Shown here: positions 10,546 through 22,627 of the stretch, one piece after another | Layout of the letters: every line of letters starts with the position of its first letter | Numbering within the stretch: position 1 is the first letter of the stretch | Source of the DNA: Monoplex corrugatus | Taxonomy: Eukaryota > Mollusca > Gastropoda > Littorinimorpha > Ranellidae | Assembly: GCA_030674185.1 (NCBI GenBank) | Contig: JAPXFY010000026.1 | Span: forward strand, 58,768,465 to 58,832,464 | Reading direction: 5' to 3' | Length of the DNA: 64,000 bases | The notes under the pieces: generated by a model | What the model saw: the letters and a program-made list of their open reading frames with translations, nothing else | The model's database searches: none | What the model was told of the DNA's origin: nothing | Made by a program: the position numbers and the translations under genes

Positions 10546-12262
10546 TTATATTTCAACAAAAGCAAGAAAAGCCCTAAATTTTCTAAAGATATTAAGCCGA
10601 TTACCTTGGGGAATGATACGAACATACTAATTCATCTATCAACAGAATTTGTACGATCTAAATTATCCTATGCACAAGAAGTGTTCTTCAGTGCACCAAA
10701 ATATTTATTGAAAGAAGATACAAAGCTTAGACTGCAAAAGTATTAAAATTGCTCTAGGTGTCCCTACTCATGCCTCTAATCTAGAAACGTACAAAGTTGC
10801 TGGAATTCTGCCTCTGAACAACTATCGTGAGCTAGTGACAGCGAAATTTGCAGTTAGAACTACTTCACAAACGGAAAATTTTGTGAGTAAGGAAAATATA
10901 ATCAGGTCTGATGTTGACTTTCCAAAGCGAGCAAAAAGCATTTCATCACAAAAGACTTGCAACATACATATCTGACTTGGTCAAACAGTCTAACATAAAT
11001 ATGGATGAAATAGCTGAGACACCATCAACAACGCCTATCCCTACATGGGAAATGCTAAAAGCCTCTTTTGATATTGATTATACAGACGCTAAGAAATCTG
11101 AAAACGTCAACATTTCGATATCCACAGCAAGAGAACACATCGATGAAAAATACCGTACCCACCTTCATATTTTTTTATATTTTTACCGATGGATCAGTCT
11201 TAGAAAATAAATGTGCTGGAGCAGCATTTTATGTTCCAAAATTTAAAATAAAAAAGTCATTTTTCGTTGGGGCAAACATATCTATCTTTACAGCGGAATA
11301 AGTCGCTATTAATCAAGCATTGCATTATCTAGTAAATCTTAAACCCATGTCTTTCAAAGTAGTTCTCTTTGTTGACTCAAAATCTGTATTATATGCCTTA
11401 CAGTCTTTTGATACAGACAGAAGACCTGATTTAATTATTGAAGTAAATCATCTTATACATCGTTTAAGGGTCAAAGGTACATATATCAGTTTATGCTGGG
11501 TGCCTTCTCACGTTGGTCTTCACGGTAACGAAGTAGTTGACAGAGCAGCTAAACAAGGCGCCCAGAATTCTGATAATGCTATAGAATTATATGTTCATAC
11601 TTCCGTAAAAGAAGCTTACAACTTGCTCGAATCAGCCTCATGGTCTCGATTTCATGAACATTCAAATGAACAGTTTGTGTCACAACAAATAATAAAACTT
11701 ACCGTTCAAAACGTATGTAAAAAATTGCAGTATTTTTCCATGTATCATTTGAAATCGATTGTTGCTGTTCGTTTTCATATTCAGCTAAACGCATTGAAAA
11801 CAAAATATAAAAATGTCAAGTGTATTTGCGGCGAACAGTTCACACTGTTTCACTGTTTATTCTACTGCAAAATGCTACGTTCTTTTTTACCGAAAATGTT
11901 TACTCAAGAAAAGTATTCTGAAAATCACTTCCAAAAATTACATCAGATCAGTCTTTGTTAGTTAAAATTTCAGAATCATTAGTTCACAGTCCTGTTAATG
12001 CCTTACTTTAACTTTATTCGGTTTGTGTTTTATTGTTACAATTACCCCTCACATTGTTGAAGTTAATTGTTAGTATTCAGTTCTCGTTCCATTTTTCTGT
12101 TCTCCTACCTATTAATGTCGTTCTCCTCTGTCTTCCCTCTGCCCCAATCCAACCCGTCCAACCATCGTTCTACATTTTATTTTGTTCATTAATTTTTATT
12201 CCCCCCTCCCCCCCCCCCGTCTAATATCACTTATAGTAAAAAGACATTAAATCAAAGAACGA
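10546..12262 (+). mobile_element. LINE with RNase H domain (I/Nimb-like), 3' end
   Basis: A decayed LINE C-terminus. After several frameshifts (10,560-11,300), a clear frame at 11,320-11,961 contains an RNase H domain: VVLFVDSKSVLYALQSF, then CWVPSHVGLHGNEVVDRAAK. A cysteine/histidine finger follows (CICGEQFTLFHCLFYC). RNase H after RT is typical of I-group LINEs. The 3' UTR is pyrimidine-rich and ends in a (GAAC)n-type tail at about 12,256-12,268, running directly into (GTAT)n. Premature stops in the first half indicate it is dead. Confidence 0.85.
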
Positions 12263-12352
12263 ACGAACGTATGTATGTATGTAGTATGTATGTATGTATG
12301 TATGTATGTATGTATGTATGTATGTATGTATGTATGTATGTATGTATGATGT
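12263..12352. repeat. (GTAT)n microsatellite, right segment
   Basis: Perfect GTAT repeats following the RNase H LINE tail. Confidence 0.95.
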
Positions 12353-12764
12353 ATGTGATGCATGTGGTGTTTATTGTTATTGCCAAGTTGTTGTTTCTCA
12401 CTTATTTATCTACATATCGTTTTTTTCCTGGGAGGGGGACGATAGACTGTGGAGACTGACTAAGGAGTTATTTCCATCATGTTGATAAGCATAAAAGTTT
12501 TGTCTTGTATTGATCAGGGGACTTTCTGTGATGTGAGACAAGTTTATACTTAATGGCAGGCTGTTTACATTTAGTCCCCTTTTATAATTATTATTGTTAT
12601 CATTTTTAAATTTTTATTGTTGTTGTTGTTTGTTTGAAGATATCCATCCATTATAAGTGGCAAAATTAATACGGCAGTCAGTGTTAGTTTTAAAATTCTT
12701 CCTAGGTCATAAGCAACCATTTTCTTTACGAAAAGGTTTGACAGAGTATTTTCCTTTTTCTATA
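12353..12764. other. no recognised feature
   Basis: T-rich unique sequence between the microsatellite and the left arm of the large inverted repeat. No gene seen. Confidence 0.45.
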
Positions 12765-12789
12765 TTTTATTGTCCTTGATTGTTTTGTT

Positions 12790-13080
12790 ATCTGCCTTTA
12801 TATTTTCCTTACAGAGGACCGTTCAGCTAATAAGTCACTAGAATTGTTAGGTGTTATGTAATTATAAAATGTCATAAAGGCCTTAAACGTATCGGCCCAA
12901 AATATATTATTCTTCCTGAAATATGAGACTACCACTGGTCATAGTAGTGGATATTATTAAGAAGCGGATACATTTCAGCTGCAGAACTTTCCAATTTATG
13001 ATTTGAGGTTTTAAATTTGCTTATCCATGGAATTTTCAGAGAATACATATATGCTTGTAAATCCGGTATACTCCCCCCAC
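12790..13080 (-). pseudogene. L1-like LINE protein fragment (left arm copy)
   Basis: Mirror of 48,410-48,717. On the minus strand it reads as a broken version of a LINE post-RT segment (ALKIPWIRKF followed by a glycine-proline stretch and a second conserved hydrophobic block). It has frameshifts and is not expected to be functional. Confidence 0.6.
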
Positions 13081-13284
13081 CCCTTGCTTTATGCTTTTAG
13101 TGGCAGTCATCAGATTTTATCCTGTTTTTCCTTCTACATAAACAGAAAACCTAAATTCTGTAGGTGTTGTATATAATGGTCTGGTGGATCCGGCAACAAC
13201 ATCCACAAGTGTATCAGTTTAGATAATACAAGAGACTTCAGAACTACGACTTTACCAATCAGGGAAATGACTCTTTGTGACCAA

Positions 13285-13715
13285 ATTTATGGATGTAGAT
13301 ATTTCAGATCTGCTGGTGTGTTATGGATGTAGATATTTCAGATCTGCTGGTGTGTTATGGATGTAGCTATTTCAGATCTGCTGGTGTGTTATGGATGTAG
13401 ATATTTCAGATCTGCTGGTGTGTTATGGATGTAGCTATTTCAGATCTGCTGGTGTGTTATGGATGTAGATATTTCAGATCTGCTGGTGTGTTATGGATGT
13501 AGCTATTTCAGATCTGCTGGTATGTTATGGATGTAGATATTTCAGATCTGCTGGTGTGTTATGGATGTAGATATTTCAGATCTGCTGGTGTGTTATGGAT
13601 GTAGCTATTTCAGATCTGCTGGTGTGTTATGGATGTAGATATTTCAGATCTGCTGGTGTGTTATGGATGTAGATATTTCAGATCTGCTGGTGTGTTATGG
13701 ATGTAGATATTTCAT
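13285..13715. repeat. 34-bp minisatellite, left arm
   Basis: About 12 copies of a 34-bp unit containing atggatgtagatatttcaga + tctgctggtgtgtt. Two variants alternate (gtagatat and gtagctat). The mirror array at 47,536-48,240 is longer. Confidence 0.96.
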
Positions 13716-14165
13716 AAAACATGACCCCTGAACCCAAGAAAAGTGTAGGGGTAAAAAGGCCATGCATGTAACCTCACACTTGTGTACCATGGTGTACGTG
13801 AAAATTGTAAACCACGGATAATGAAAATGTCGACGATTTCAGACATTGATTGGGTCTCAGGGAATGTTTCAGGACCACACATGCTTATTTACATTTCTCA
13901 ATCCTTCTTTCTGACTTCTATTCATACATATTAGTTTCCTTGTCCATTTGGTTCATAAGGGAAGGGACATAATTACATGGTGTCACACCATCTACATAGT
14001 TATTGCTACATGTAATGATGACACTATCATCTGACTGTATCACAAACCCATTGCAAGAAAATTATTGTTATAGCAATCCCACCTTGAAATTCTGTCATGC
14101 TCAATGGAAACATGTCTCACTTCAACAAGATGTACTTTATTGTAATATTTACGATGTGGACACTT
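13716..14165. other. unique segment shared by both arms
   Basis: Non-repetitive sequence with a close reverse-complement counterpart at 47,093-47,535. No coding domain recognised. The open frame starting at 14,003 only runs into the 51-bp array. Confidence 0.6.
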
Positions 14166-15372
14166 GTGTAATTCCACCATTCACAAATATGTCACACTTG
14201 TCATTTCAATACCAGTTGTGTAATTCCACCATTCACAAATATGTCACACTTGTCATTTCAATACCAGTTGTGTAATTCCACCATTCACAAATATGTCACA
14301 CTTGTCATTTCAATACCAGTTGTGTAATTATATCATTCACAATATGTCACACTTCTCATTTTAATATCTGTTGTGTAATTCTTCCATTCACAAATATGTC
14401 ACACTTGTCATTTCAATACCAGTTGTGTAATTCAACCATTCACAATATGTCACACTTCTCATTTCCATACCAGTTGTGTAATTCAACCATTCACAATATG
14501 TCACACTTCTCATTTCAATATCAGTCGTATAATTCAACCATTGACAATATGTCACACTTCTCATTTCCATACCAGTTGTGTAATTCAACCATTGACAATA
14601 TGTCACACTTCTCATTTCAATACCAGTTGTGTAATTCAACCATTCACAATATGTCACACTTCTCATTTCATACCAGTTGTGTAATTCAACCATTGACAAT
14701 ATGTCACACTTCTCATTTCAATACCAGTTGTGTAATTCAACCATTCACAATATGTCACACTTCTCATTTCAATACCAGTTGTGTAATTCAACCATTGACA
14801 ATATGTCACACTTCTCATTTCAATATCAGTTGTATATTTTAACCATTCACAATATGTCACACTTGTCATTTCAATACCAGTTGTGTAATTTGAACCATTC
14901 ACAATATGTCACACATCTCATTTCAATATCAGTTGTGTAATTCAATCATTCACAATATGTCACATTTATCATTTCAATATCAGTTGTATATTTTAACCAT
15001 TCACAATATGTCACACATCTCATTTCAATATCAGTTGTGTAATTCAACCATTCACAATATGTCACATTTATCATTTCAATATCAGTTGTATATTTTAACC
15101 ATTCACAATATGTCACACTTGTCATTTCAATATCAGTTGTATAATTCAACCATTCACAATATGTCACATTTATCATTTCAATATCAGTTGTATATTTTAA
15201 CCATTCACAATATGTCACACTTCTCATTTCAATACCAGTTGTGTAATTCAACCATTCACAATATGTCACATTTCTCATTTCAATACCAGTTGTGTAATTC
15301 AACCATTCACAATATGTAACATTTATCATTTCAATACCAGTTGTGTAATTCAACCATTCACACTATGTCTTG
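14166..15372. repeat. 51-bp minisatellite, left arm
   Basis: Tandem 51-bp units built from cacaatatgtcacacttctc, atttcaataccagttgtgta and attcaaccatt. Because 51 is 17 codons and the unit lacks stops in several frames, it creates long open frames on both strands. Variants (tatattttaacc, gtcataattc, ttatcatttc) form higher-order patterns. It lies immediately 5' of receptor copy 2. Confidence 0.97.
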
Positions 15373-15444
15373 ATGACAATCCACATCTAGTTCAAATACA
15401 CAAGGCCACAATAGTCACTGTCACACGTCTCATTTCAATACCAG

Positions 15445-18400
15445 TTGGACAGGGCAAAGGGTACAAAATGTCTCCAAAGATTTATTTGTGTTCTTTCTAG
15501 CCTTTCTTGTATGTTCAAATGTATACCCATTCCTCTGTGTTGGTTTGTTTCACAAGAAAAGGATAACACACAACCAGAAAATCGTGTTGTTCAACCACCA
15601 GCCACTATACCACTACCCCCTCAAGCACCCTTATGTATTGTAATGACGTCATCATCATCTGGGTATGTGAGAGGTGATTTACATAAAGGCCTTGTATCTC
15701 CTCACGAGCACGACAAAATCATACATATCCCAGCTGGAAACGCAATCATGATCAGCGTGGAAATGTCTGCATGTAATAAATATTTCATTTTTCTGCGTAT
15801 TTATGGTAACAAAGGTTTTCTGATAAAACGGATCACAGTTCCTACAAAAAGCATTCGACATCTAGTTCAAGTCTACAAGGCTACAAAAATTGGGAGTTTA
15901 GTTCCGAAATGCGAGCGACATTGTTTGGGTAAGAAGTGTTTACAACTGTTCTTCTCCTTTCACCCTGAAGAGACAACACCTCAACAGCTACCCAGTGGTT
16001 TGTTCAACTGTTCTGTGGACCACTATTCCAGCTTTAAACACCACCTGGACTGTAACCTGAGGACAGAGTGTGAAGATAGACAGGATGAAACAGAACACTG
16101 TCCCTTCAGCAATTCTGACTGTCAGGGTGATATACCGTTATGTGGCCATTGTTACAGAATCATCAGCAGTAACGTTCTACGTACATTTGACAGTTCTGAA
16201 AGACCTGCTGATAAAAGAGCTCGGCATTACTGTAGTTCTGTTGGGGGCACTCTGGGAATGCCTACATGTGACATTGACTGGTATACGACAATTCAGAATT
16301 TGACCAAACGACAGTTGATTGTATCAGAGGAGGTTTGGATTGGATTGTATGCTGGGACATGTTGTTGCCTGACATGTACAGACAGAATATCGTTAGCCAT
16401 GACAGGACTGTTCTTTACCACTCTGTGAGTAAGCCAGCATGGTCAACCAGTGACAGTGGACACAAAGTGTGTGTCACATACTATAGACCTTATGAATGGG
16501 ATGTTACAAAACTTATTAGTTCTTTTAATTTACATAAATGTCCACAAAGTTCTGGGTTAGAAATCGGAGCAATATGTGAGTTGAAGCTGAAGAAGAAAAC
16601 TGGCGAAAAATTTGATAATGTAAAACCAGTATATCCTATATCACATATTATGTTGACTACGAGACAACAGTCTCTGACTACATGTCCTGATGGTCAAGTG
16701 ACGCATACATTTCTTTTGTGTAGTGCACAGCAGTCTAATGTGTGTGGTCAAAGGCAAACGTCTTGTGTTTTTCACGTCCACATGTTATTCACACAGGCAA
16801 GTTTAATTCAACAGATCATCATGTTCTTCAGTCCTAGATTTATGTGTGATGATGGTGTCACTACGCTGTCTTACACTCTGGTATGTGACTTCAGATCTGA
16901 TTGTCCAGATAAAAGTGATGAATACTTCTGTAAACATCATCCTTGTGTCAATATGTTTACCTGCACTAATGGTCAATGTGTGTCCTATGACAACGTCTGT
17001 GACCGAGCGTTCCATTGTCTGGACACATCTGATGAAAAGAATTGCTTTAGATCTATACATGAAAAAAATAGACTGGACACAACGTTTTCCTTCTCCAGCC
17101 ATCATCAAGTTTGATGGTTACAATTATTTCTATTCAACTTCAATGAAACCTAACGAGTCCTGTCCTGACACCCATTACCGTTGTACTGGTACGTTCAATG
17201 ACTGCCTTCCTGTCTACACACGATGTAATGGCATGTATGATTGTATGGACCACGAGGATGAAGAAGGTTGCAACGATGTAACGTGTCCTGGATTTTTCCG
17301 ATGTAGAGCTTCAGCGATATGTCTTCATGGTGATTATTTGTGTGATGGCTGGCCTCACTGCCCACTGTCTGATGATGAGATGGCGTGTGATGTGTGACCT
17401 GTCCTGTGGGCTGTCTATGTCAAGGTTACACTTTTCTGTGTCTCCAGCCTTTCCCTACTCACTGTTTCCATGGCTCCGATACTTAAATGCCACAGATTCA
17501 GGTATGACTCTGTCTGATGTGAGTGAGCACACTTATCTGATTCAACTGAGTCTTGCCCACTGCTCTTTGACTGTCCTTCCTGACACACATTTGGTCAATT
17601 GAAGTTTCTCGATCTCTCAGGTAACCATCTGCAGCATGTCAACATGACCCGTTTTGTTGGTTTAGAAAATCTACAGACACTGTCCTTGTCAACAATCCTG
17701 TCACTTCACTTTATACTATCTCCCATCTTTAAGTGCATCAGAGCACGCTAACAGCAATTGATCTGTCCCATACCAAACTAACAACGTTTGACTCCAACGT
17801 TCTGTCAAAGTTTTCCCAATTGCAGAAACTTAATTTATCTTTCACTACTATCCACACGATCAGTTCTAGTGGTTTTCAGTTCACTCCACAGCTAGCTAAA
17901 CTGTATGGACGGAAGTCCTGTAAAAACTTTTCCACCAGACATTTTCAAAAGTCTTTTTCATCTTCGTATTATTTCAACACAAAACTATAAATTATGCTGT
18001 GATGAAATAGTACCGGATGATTTTGATACCGCTTTCTGTTACGCTCCACAAAATGTCATTTCATCATGCAAAGATTTACTGCAATCAGAAATGTACCGAG
18101 GGTTTCTCTGGTTGATCAGCTGTCTATCATTGACAGGTAACGTTTTCTGTTTTGTGGCACGTTTGTGTGTGAGGAAGAAGAGCTCTTTAAGTGGCTTCAG
18201 TGTGTTTGTCACCAACCTGACAATGGCTGACTTTCTGATGGGTGTCTATATTGCAATCATTGGAGTGGCTGACGAACTGTTCCGTGGTAAATACCTCCAT
18301 TATGATGATATCTGGATGAGCAGTGTGGCTTGTAAAGTGGCTGGTTTTCTGTCTCTGTTGTCCAGTGAAGTATCAGCTCTGATGATCTGGCTTATTACGC

Positions 18401-19010
18401 TCGATCGCTTCATTGTTCCCTCCATTTTCCATTCAGCTCTTTGAGGTTTGAGAAAAAGTCAGCATCAGTGGCTTGTGTGTTGACTTGGTTTGTTGGTTTG
18501 TTTCTTACCTTGTTGCCTTTACTTCCAGTGACATCACACTGGGACTTCTACAGCCAGACAGGTATATGTATTCCATTGCCAGTTATGGGACGACAGTTTC
18601 AAGGGTGGGTTTATTCTTTCAGTGTAATGATTGTGTTTAACTTTATTCTGTTTTTATTTATCTCAGCTGGTCAGGCTGTCATTTACTGGTCAATACAGAA
18701 AAATGCCTTGACATCCAACACTACTAAAGTGTCACAGGACACAACCATAGCACGGCGGTTAATTACTGTTGCTGTAACAGACTTTATGTGCTGGTTTCCT
18801 ATTGGATTGTGTGGACTTTTGGCTTTGGTTGATGTTCCCATCCCTGGAGAAGTAAACGTGGCCTTGGCTATCTTCGTGCTGCCTTTGAACTCTGCACTTA
18901 ATCCGTTCGTGTATACGTTCAACACTTTGGTAGAAAAGCGGAGAAAGTTACACGAAGCTAAACTTATGGAATGGCTGCAAGCCAACACTGATAAAATAGA
19001 GATTATATGA
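15445..19010 (+). pseudogene. GRL101-like receptor copy 2 (left arm), multiply frameshifted
   Basis: Near-identical to copy 3 at 27,669-31,228 but broken by about ten 1-2 nt indels relative to it: near 16,352, 16,797, 16,823, 17,065, 17,391, 17,600, 17,693, 17,711, 17,903 and 18,417. Domains in order: N-terminal cysteine-rich region, LDLa ending CEDRQDETEHC, C-type-lectin-like domain, four LDLa repeats, LRR N-cap, LRRs and 7TM with LDRFIV, CWFPIG and LNPFVY. The open frame begins at a TTG codon with no ATG; a polypyrimidine tract plus AG (ttctttctag, 15,491-15,500) suggests the first visible exon starts there and the true start lies upstream. The indels could mark a real pseudogene or uncorrected long-read consensus errors. 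Raw reads would decide. Confidence 0.85.
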
Positions 19011-19029
19011 TGGACTGGTCCATACAGTT

Positions 19030-19610
19030 TACAGAAACATAGCTGTATGCCCTCTTTGTTTGCTTGTGTCATTAAAAAACATAGCTGTATGCCCTCTTTG
19101 TTTGCTTGTTGTTTACAAAAACATAGCTGTATGCCCTCTTTGTTTGCGTGTTTCATTCAAAACATAGCTGTATGCCCTCTTTGTTTGAGTCATTACAAAA
19201 ACATAGCTGTATGCCCTCTTTGTTTGCTTGTTTCTTTACAAAAACATAGCTGAATGCCCTCTTTGTTTGCTTGTTTTTTACAAAAACATAGCTTTGCCAT
19301 CTTTGTTTCATATACAAAAACATAGTTGTATGCCCTCTTTGTTTGCTTGAGTCATTACAAAACATAGCTGTTGCCCTCTTTGTTTGTTGTTCATTACAAA
19401 AACATAGCTGTATGCCCTCTTTGTTTGCTTGTTTCATTACAAAAACATAGCTGTATGCCCTCTTTGTTTGCTTGATTTCATTACAAAAACATAGCTGTTT
19501 GCCTCTTTGTTTGTTGTTTCATTTCAAACAAACATTTATGCCCTCGTTTGTTTGTTTGTTCATTACAAAAACGTAGCTGTATTGCTCTCATTGTGGTTTC
19601 CTTTGATAAG
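19030..19610. repeat. 43-bp minisatellite, left arm
   Basis: About 13 copies of a unit of about 43 bp containing acatagctgtatgccctctt + tgtttgcttg, starting right after the receptor stop codon. Several units carry single-base deletions. The mirror array in the right arm (26,620-27,655) is nearly twice as long. Confidence 0.95.
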
Positions 19611-19639
19611 TGAAATCCTTCAAAACACTCTACACCTCA

Positions 19640-19925
19640 CTCACTCACCTCACCTCTGTCCTTCGTGTCGGCGGTAGGAGCCACCTCGACATCACAGTCT
19701 TCTTCAGCACATGATGAACACTGTGGATCACTTCGGGTCCCAGATCGCAGACATCAGCGATGTTGTTAAGTTGGAAGTGTGTTGTCGTCCCTTTCTTTTC
19801 CTCATCTCAACCTTCCCCTGCAGGACTGTTGACATCAAATGTGTTTCGGTGTTTTTAATTGCATGGTACTATGTATTTCAACTTCGTTTTGTTGATCTCT
19901 GTCAGCAGTTAGCGCTCAACATTCA
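19640..19925 (-). mobile_element. LINE (family D) 3' end, left arm
   Basis: Reverse complement of the 26,283-26,572 fragment. It encodes the tail block with ADVCDLG, VIHR and a WRR-type segment related to NISDACKLGLHDIIHRSRDR in the LINE at 60,605-64,000. The tail is a CCTCA-type simple repeat (19,640-19,655). It is broken off at 19,925, exactly where the symmetry with the right arm ends. Confidence 0.75.
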
Positions 19926-19970
19926 AGATCCAAAACAAGTATGACTGCCCGCGCCCAAGCAAACATGAAC

Positions 19971-20216
19971 CAGAAGAACAAGAAAACCAATATAAGCACG
20001 TATCCAACGAGACAAAACAAAACAAGCGCAAATTTTCGGCCAACTAGCCTTTGTCAAGCGCGAACGCATGGTCACAAACAGATCACAGACACCAAACAAT
20101 GGATAATAAAAACGGGACTAAAAGCTTCCCTGCCGCCTCGTCCAGTGGGTAAGAAATGGAATGCCCATGTCGTCATGAGCAGTAGTAAGAAGTGGGGAGA
20201 GGGGAGGCAACTATGA
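19971..20216 (-). mobile_element. Penelope-like element 3' tail
   Basis: About 245 bp matching, in reverse complement, the last part of the element at 31,697-34,191. Shared features include the aattttcggccaactagcct stretch and the purine run at 20,183-20,210. It is strongly 5'-truncated. It sits just inside the inner end of the left arm and is absent from the corresponding right-arm edge. Confidence 0.8.
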
Positions 20217-20368
20217 TGTCAAAAGGGAAGTGAGATGAGTTTAACGTCACCAAGGATAATGAGTTCTTTGGATTCAAGAACTACAGCATACATTAAATCA
20301 TTAAATTTTTCGATCCAATTACACGGTTCCAATAGATGCCTATAAACAAAACCTATTAGAAGTGGTGG

Positions 20369-21800
20369 TCATCATCATCATCATCAGGTGCCCTGCCGCA
20401 TGGCGTTGGCGACCATGGACTTCCAACCATCTCTATCTCTCGTTGCTCCAGCATCTCCCCACCCTCCTCATCCCCAGCCACTCTGCAAGTCCGTCCAACA
20501 TTCTCTCCCTGGGTCTACCTGGTGCTCTCTTTCCCTCCAGCTTTCGCGTTGTGACCAGGTGCTCCAAATCCCCCTTCCTCATAAAATGGCCTATAAATGT
20601 TGCTTGTCTTTTCCTAATCTTCCTTATGAGTGATCTACTTATGTCTGCCTCCATCAAGACTGTCTCGTTTGTTTTCTTTGCTGTCCATGGAACTCTCAAC
20701 ATTCTTCTGAGAAACCACATCTCGGCTGCCTCGATCCTGCTCTGGCTTTGCTTGCTGACTGTCCACGCCTCGCATCCGTACAACAGTATTGGTTCTATAC
20801 AACATTCAAGGACTCTCTTTCTGATGTTAATTGATAGGTATTTGTTGGTAAGAATGCTTGTCATCTTCTTGAATGCTGTTTTGGCTTGGCCGAATTCTGC
20901 CAGCTATTTCCGATGTGCATCTGCCGTCTGATGAAATGACCGTTCCCAGGTATTTGAACTTATTAACCTATGTCAAGGTTGTGCCATTTGCTGTTATTTT
21001 GCATGAGGGGATTTCATGTTTTTTACTGATCACCATGACTTCAGTCTTCCTGCTGTTTAGTTCCAACCCCTTACCTTTGCTTTCTGTTTCTAGTATATTC
21101 ACAAGATTTTGTAGGTCCCTTTCATTTTCTGCAATTAGCACGGTGTCATCTGCGTACCGAATGTTGTTTATCAGTTTTCCCTCCAACCTTTAATCCAGGG
21201 TCTTCTTCTAGGTTTCTCATGATGTTTTCGCTATATAGTGAAAACAGATCTGGTGACAAAACACAACCCTGTCTGACTCCTCTTTTGATGTTTTGGAAAG
21301 AGCTTATATTGTTTTCTATTCTCATTGCAGCTGTTTGTTCCCAGTACATATTCCTGATTATTCGTAGATCTTTTCCTTCGACATTGAGTCTCTCCAGTTG
21401 GTTGATCAATTCATCATGTCGTACCCGATCGAAAGCCTTGGTATAGTCAACATAGCATAAATACAACCTTATTCATCTCAATTGACCTCTCTATGATAGT
21501 TCTTAGGATGTATATGGCATTAATAGTTCCTTTCCCCTCCACAAATCCACACTGTTCTTCTGCTATTTCTCTTTTGATTCTATTCCTTGTCCTCATCATT
21601 ATTATTCTTAACAGGATTTTTGTTACATGACTCATCAAACTGATTGTGCGATGGAGTTCGCATTCAATAGCCCCTGTCTTCTTTGGAAGTGCACTGAAAA
21701 TTGATTTTGACATATCTTTGGGGATTTTCCCAGTGTCATAAATTTCATTTCGGAGGACTGTTATTTTTTCTATGCCAAATTCCTCCAGGGCTTCAATGAT
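20369..21800 (-). mobile_element. RTE-like LINE (family A), 1.4 kb, with target duplication
   Basis: The longest family A copy here. Minus-strand frames (21,713 down to 20,433, with frameshifts) encode RT: FVEGKGTINAIYILRTIIE, YVDYTKAFDRVRHDELI, RQGCVLSPDLFSLYSENIM, then the catalytic YADD in NIRYADDTVLIAENERD (about 21,130-21,165), and the YGCEAWTVSKQSQ C-terminus. The 3' tail is (GAT)n at 20,369-20,386. A 10-bp direct repeat gaagtggtgg flanks it (20,359-20,368 and 21,801-21,810), marking a 5'-truncated target-primed insertion. Frameshifts and truncation make it inactive. Confidence 0.9.
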
Positions 21801-21810
21801 GAAGTGGTGG

Positions 21811-22340
21811 CGCTTTCCTTAATTTTAATTTCTAACCATACTGATTGTATCTGATATTGTTCAAAATGGGTCAGGCGTTTAAAGTAATAGCTCTATTGAT
21901 GTAAATTAATAAGCCCGTTTGTTTGGTTGGTCAGGGTCTTTGCGAATAACATAATATCGAGGAAAAGTTAAGTCCTCTGTACGCATGTGTTTATTTATCC
22001 AGGATTCTATTACGCCTAGGACATGAAGTTTTTTGCCATAGTTTGACAATAACGATAAAACATCTGTTATTTATTGTATGCATGGTTGTTTGAGTGAACA
22101 ATTCTTAGACAATTTTGACTGGACCAGGAAGCGCTGTTGGAATTCATTGATAACCTGTTACTTGAAAATCATTGTTTTATTATCAAACAAAAACAAAACA
22201 AAAAAGCACACAAGTAAAAACAGTGAATAAAAATGTAGTAATACGGTCGAAGTCAAATTACCTCCTTATTAATCACTTGATGAAGCAAGATGTTTTGATA
22301 TAAATATGCTATGATGTAACATGATCGGCCTTACTGTATT
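21811..22340. other. no recognised feature
   Basis: AT-rich unique sequence in the spacer between the inverted-repeat arms. No gene or repeat recognised. Confidence 0.45.
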
Positions 22341-22344
22341 GCAA

Positions 22345-22393
22345 CTCGCACATACACAGACACACATACACAGGCACACAGACACACACACAG

Positions 22394-22425
<32 letters not shown>

Positions 22426-22440
22426 ACACACGCACGCACG
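22345..22440. repeat. (CA)n microsatellite
   Basis: Imperfect CA/CACAGA dinucleotide run. Confidence 0.93.
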
Positions 22441-22627
22441 CTTGTACTTAAGCACAGATATACGCACTTATCGTACGTAGGCATACACACATATTCCCTC
22501 AAATGATTAGGAATATTGATAACTCTGAGGAAGGGGATTTGCTTGATACATCCCATAGAAAATAAAATGGTAACCTAATTGATTGATGACTGTGATTTGG
22601 GGGCCAGAATATGCCTGATTGTCATGG

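Larger units (their letters stand above)
12765..19925 (+). repeat. large inverted repeat, left arm (about 7.2 kb)
   Basis: This block recurs in reverse complement at 26,283-48,748, in the same order and without the transposons that interrupt the right arm. The outer edge is judged from the shared ttattgtccttgattgtttt at 12,766 and its complement ending near 48,748. The inner edge is where gcagttagcgctcaac is followed by unrelated sequence (19,925 versus 26,283). Coding segments read nearly identically apart from short indels. Arrays differ in copy number between arms. Confidence 0.9.

Noticed and set aside
20362..20931. Plus-strand 189-codon frame with hydrophobic segments, similar to frames at 1,624 and 62,977
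   Set aside because: Antisense of the family A LINE RT C-terminus; recurrence only follows the LINE copies.
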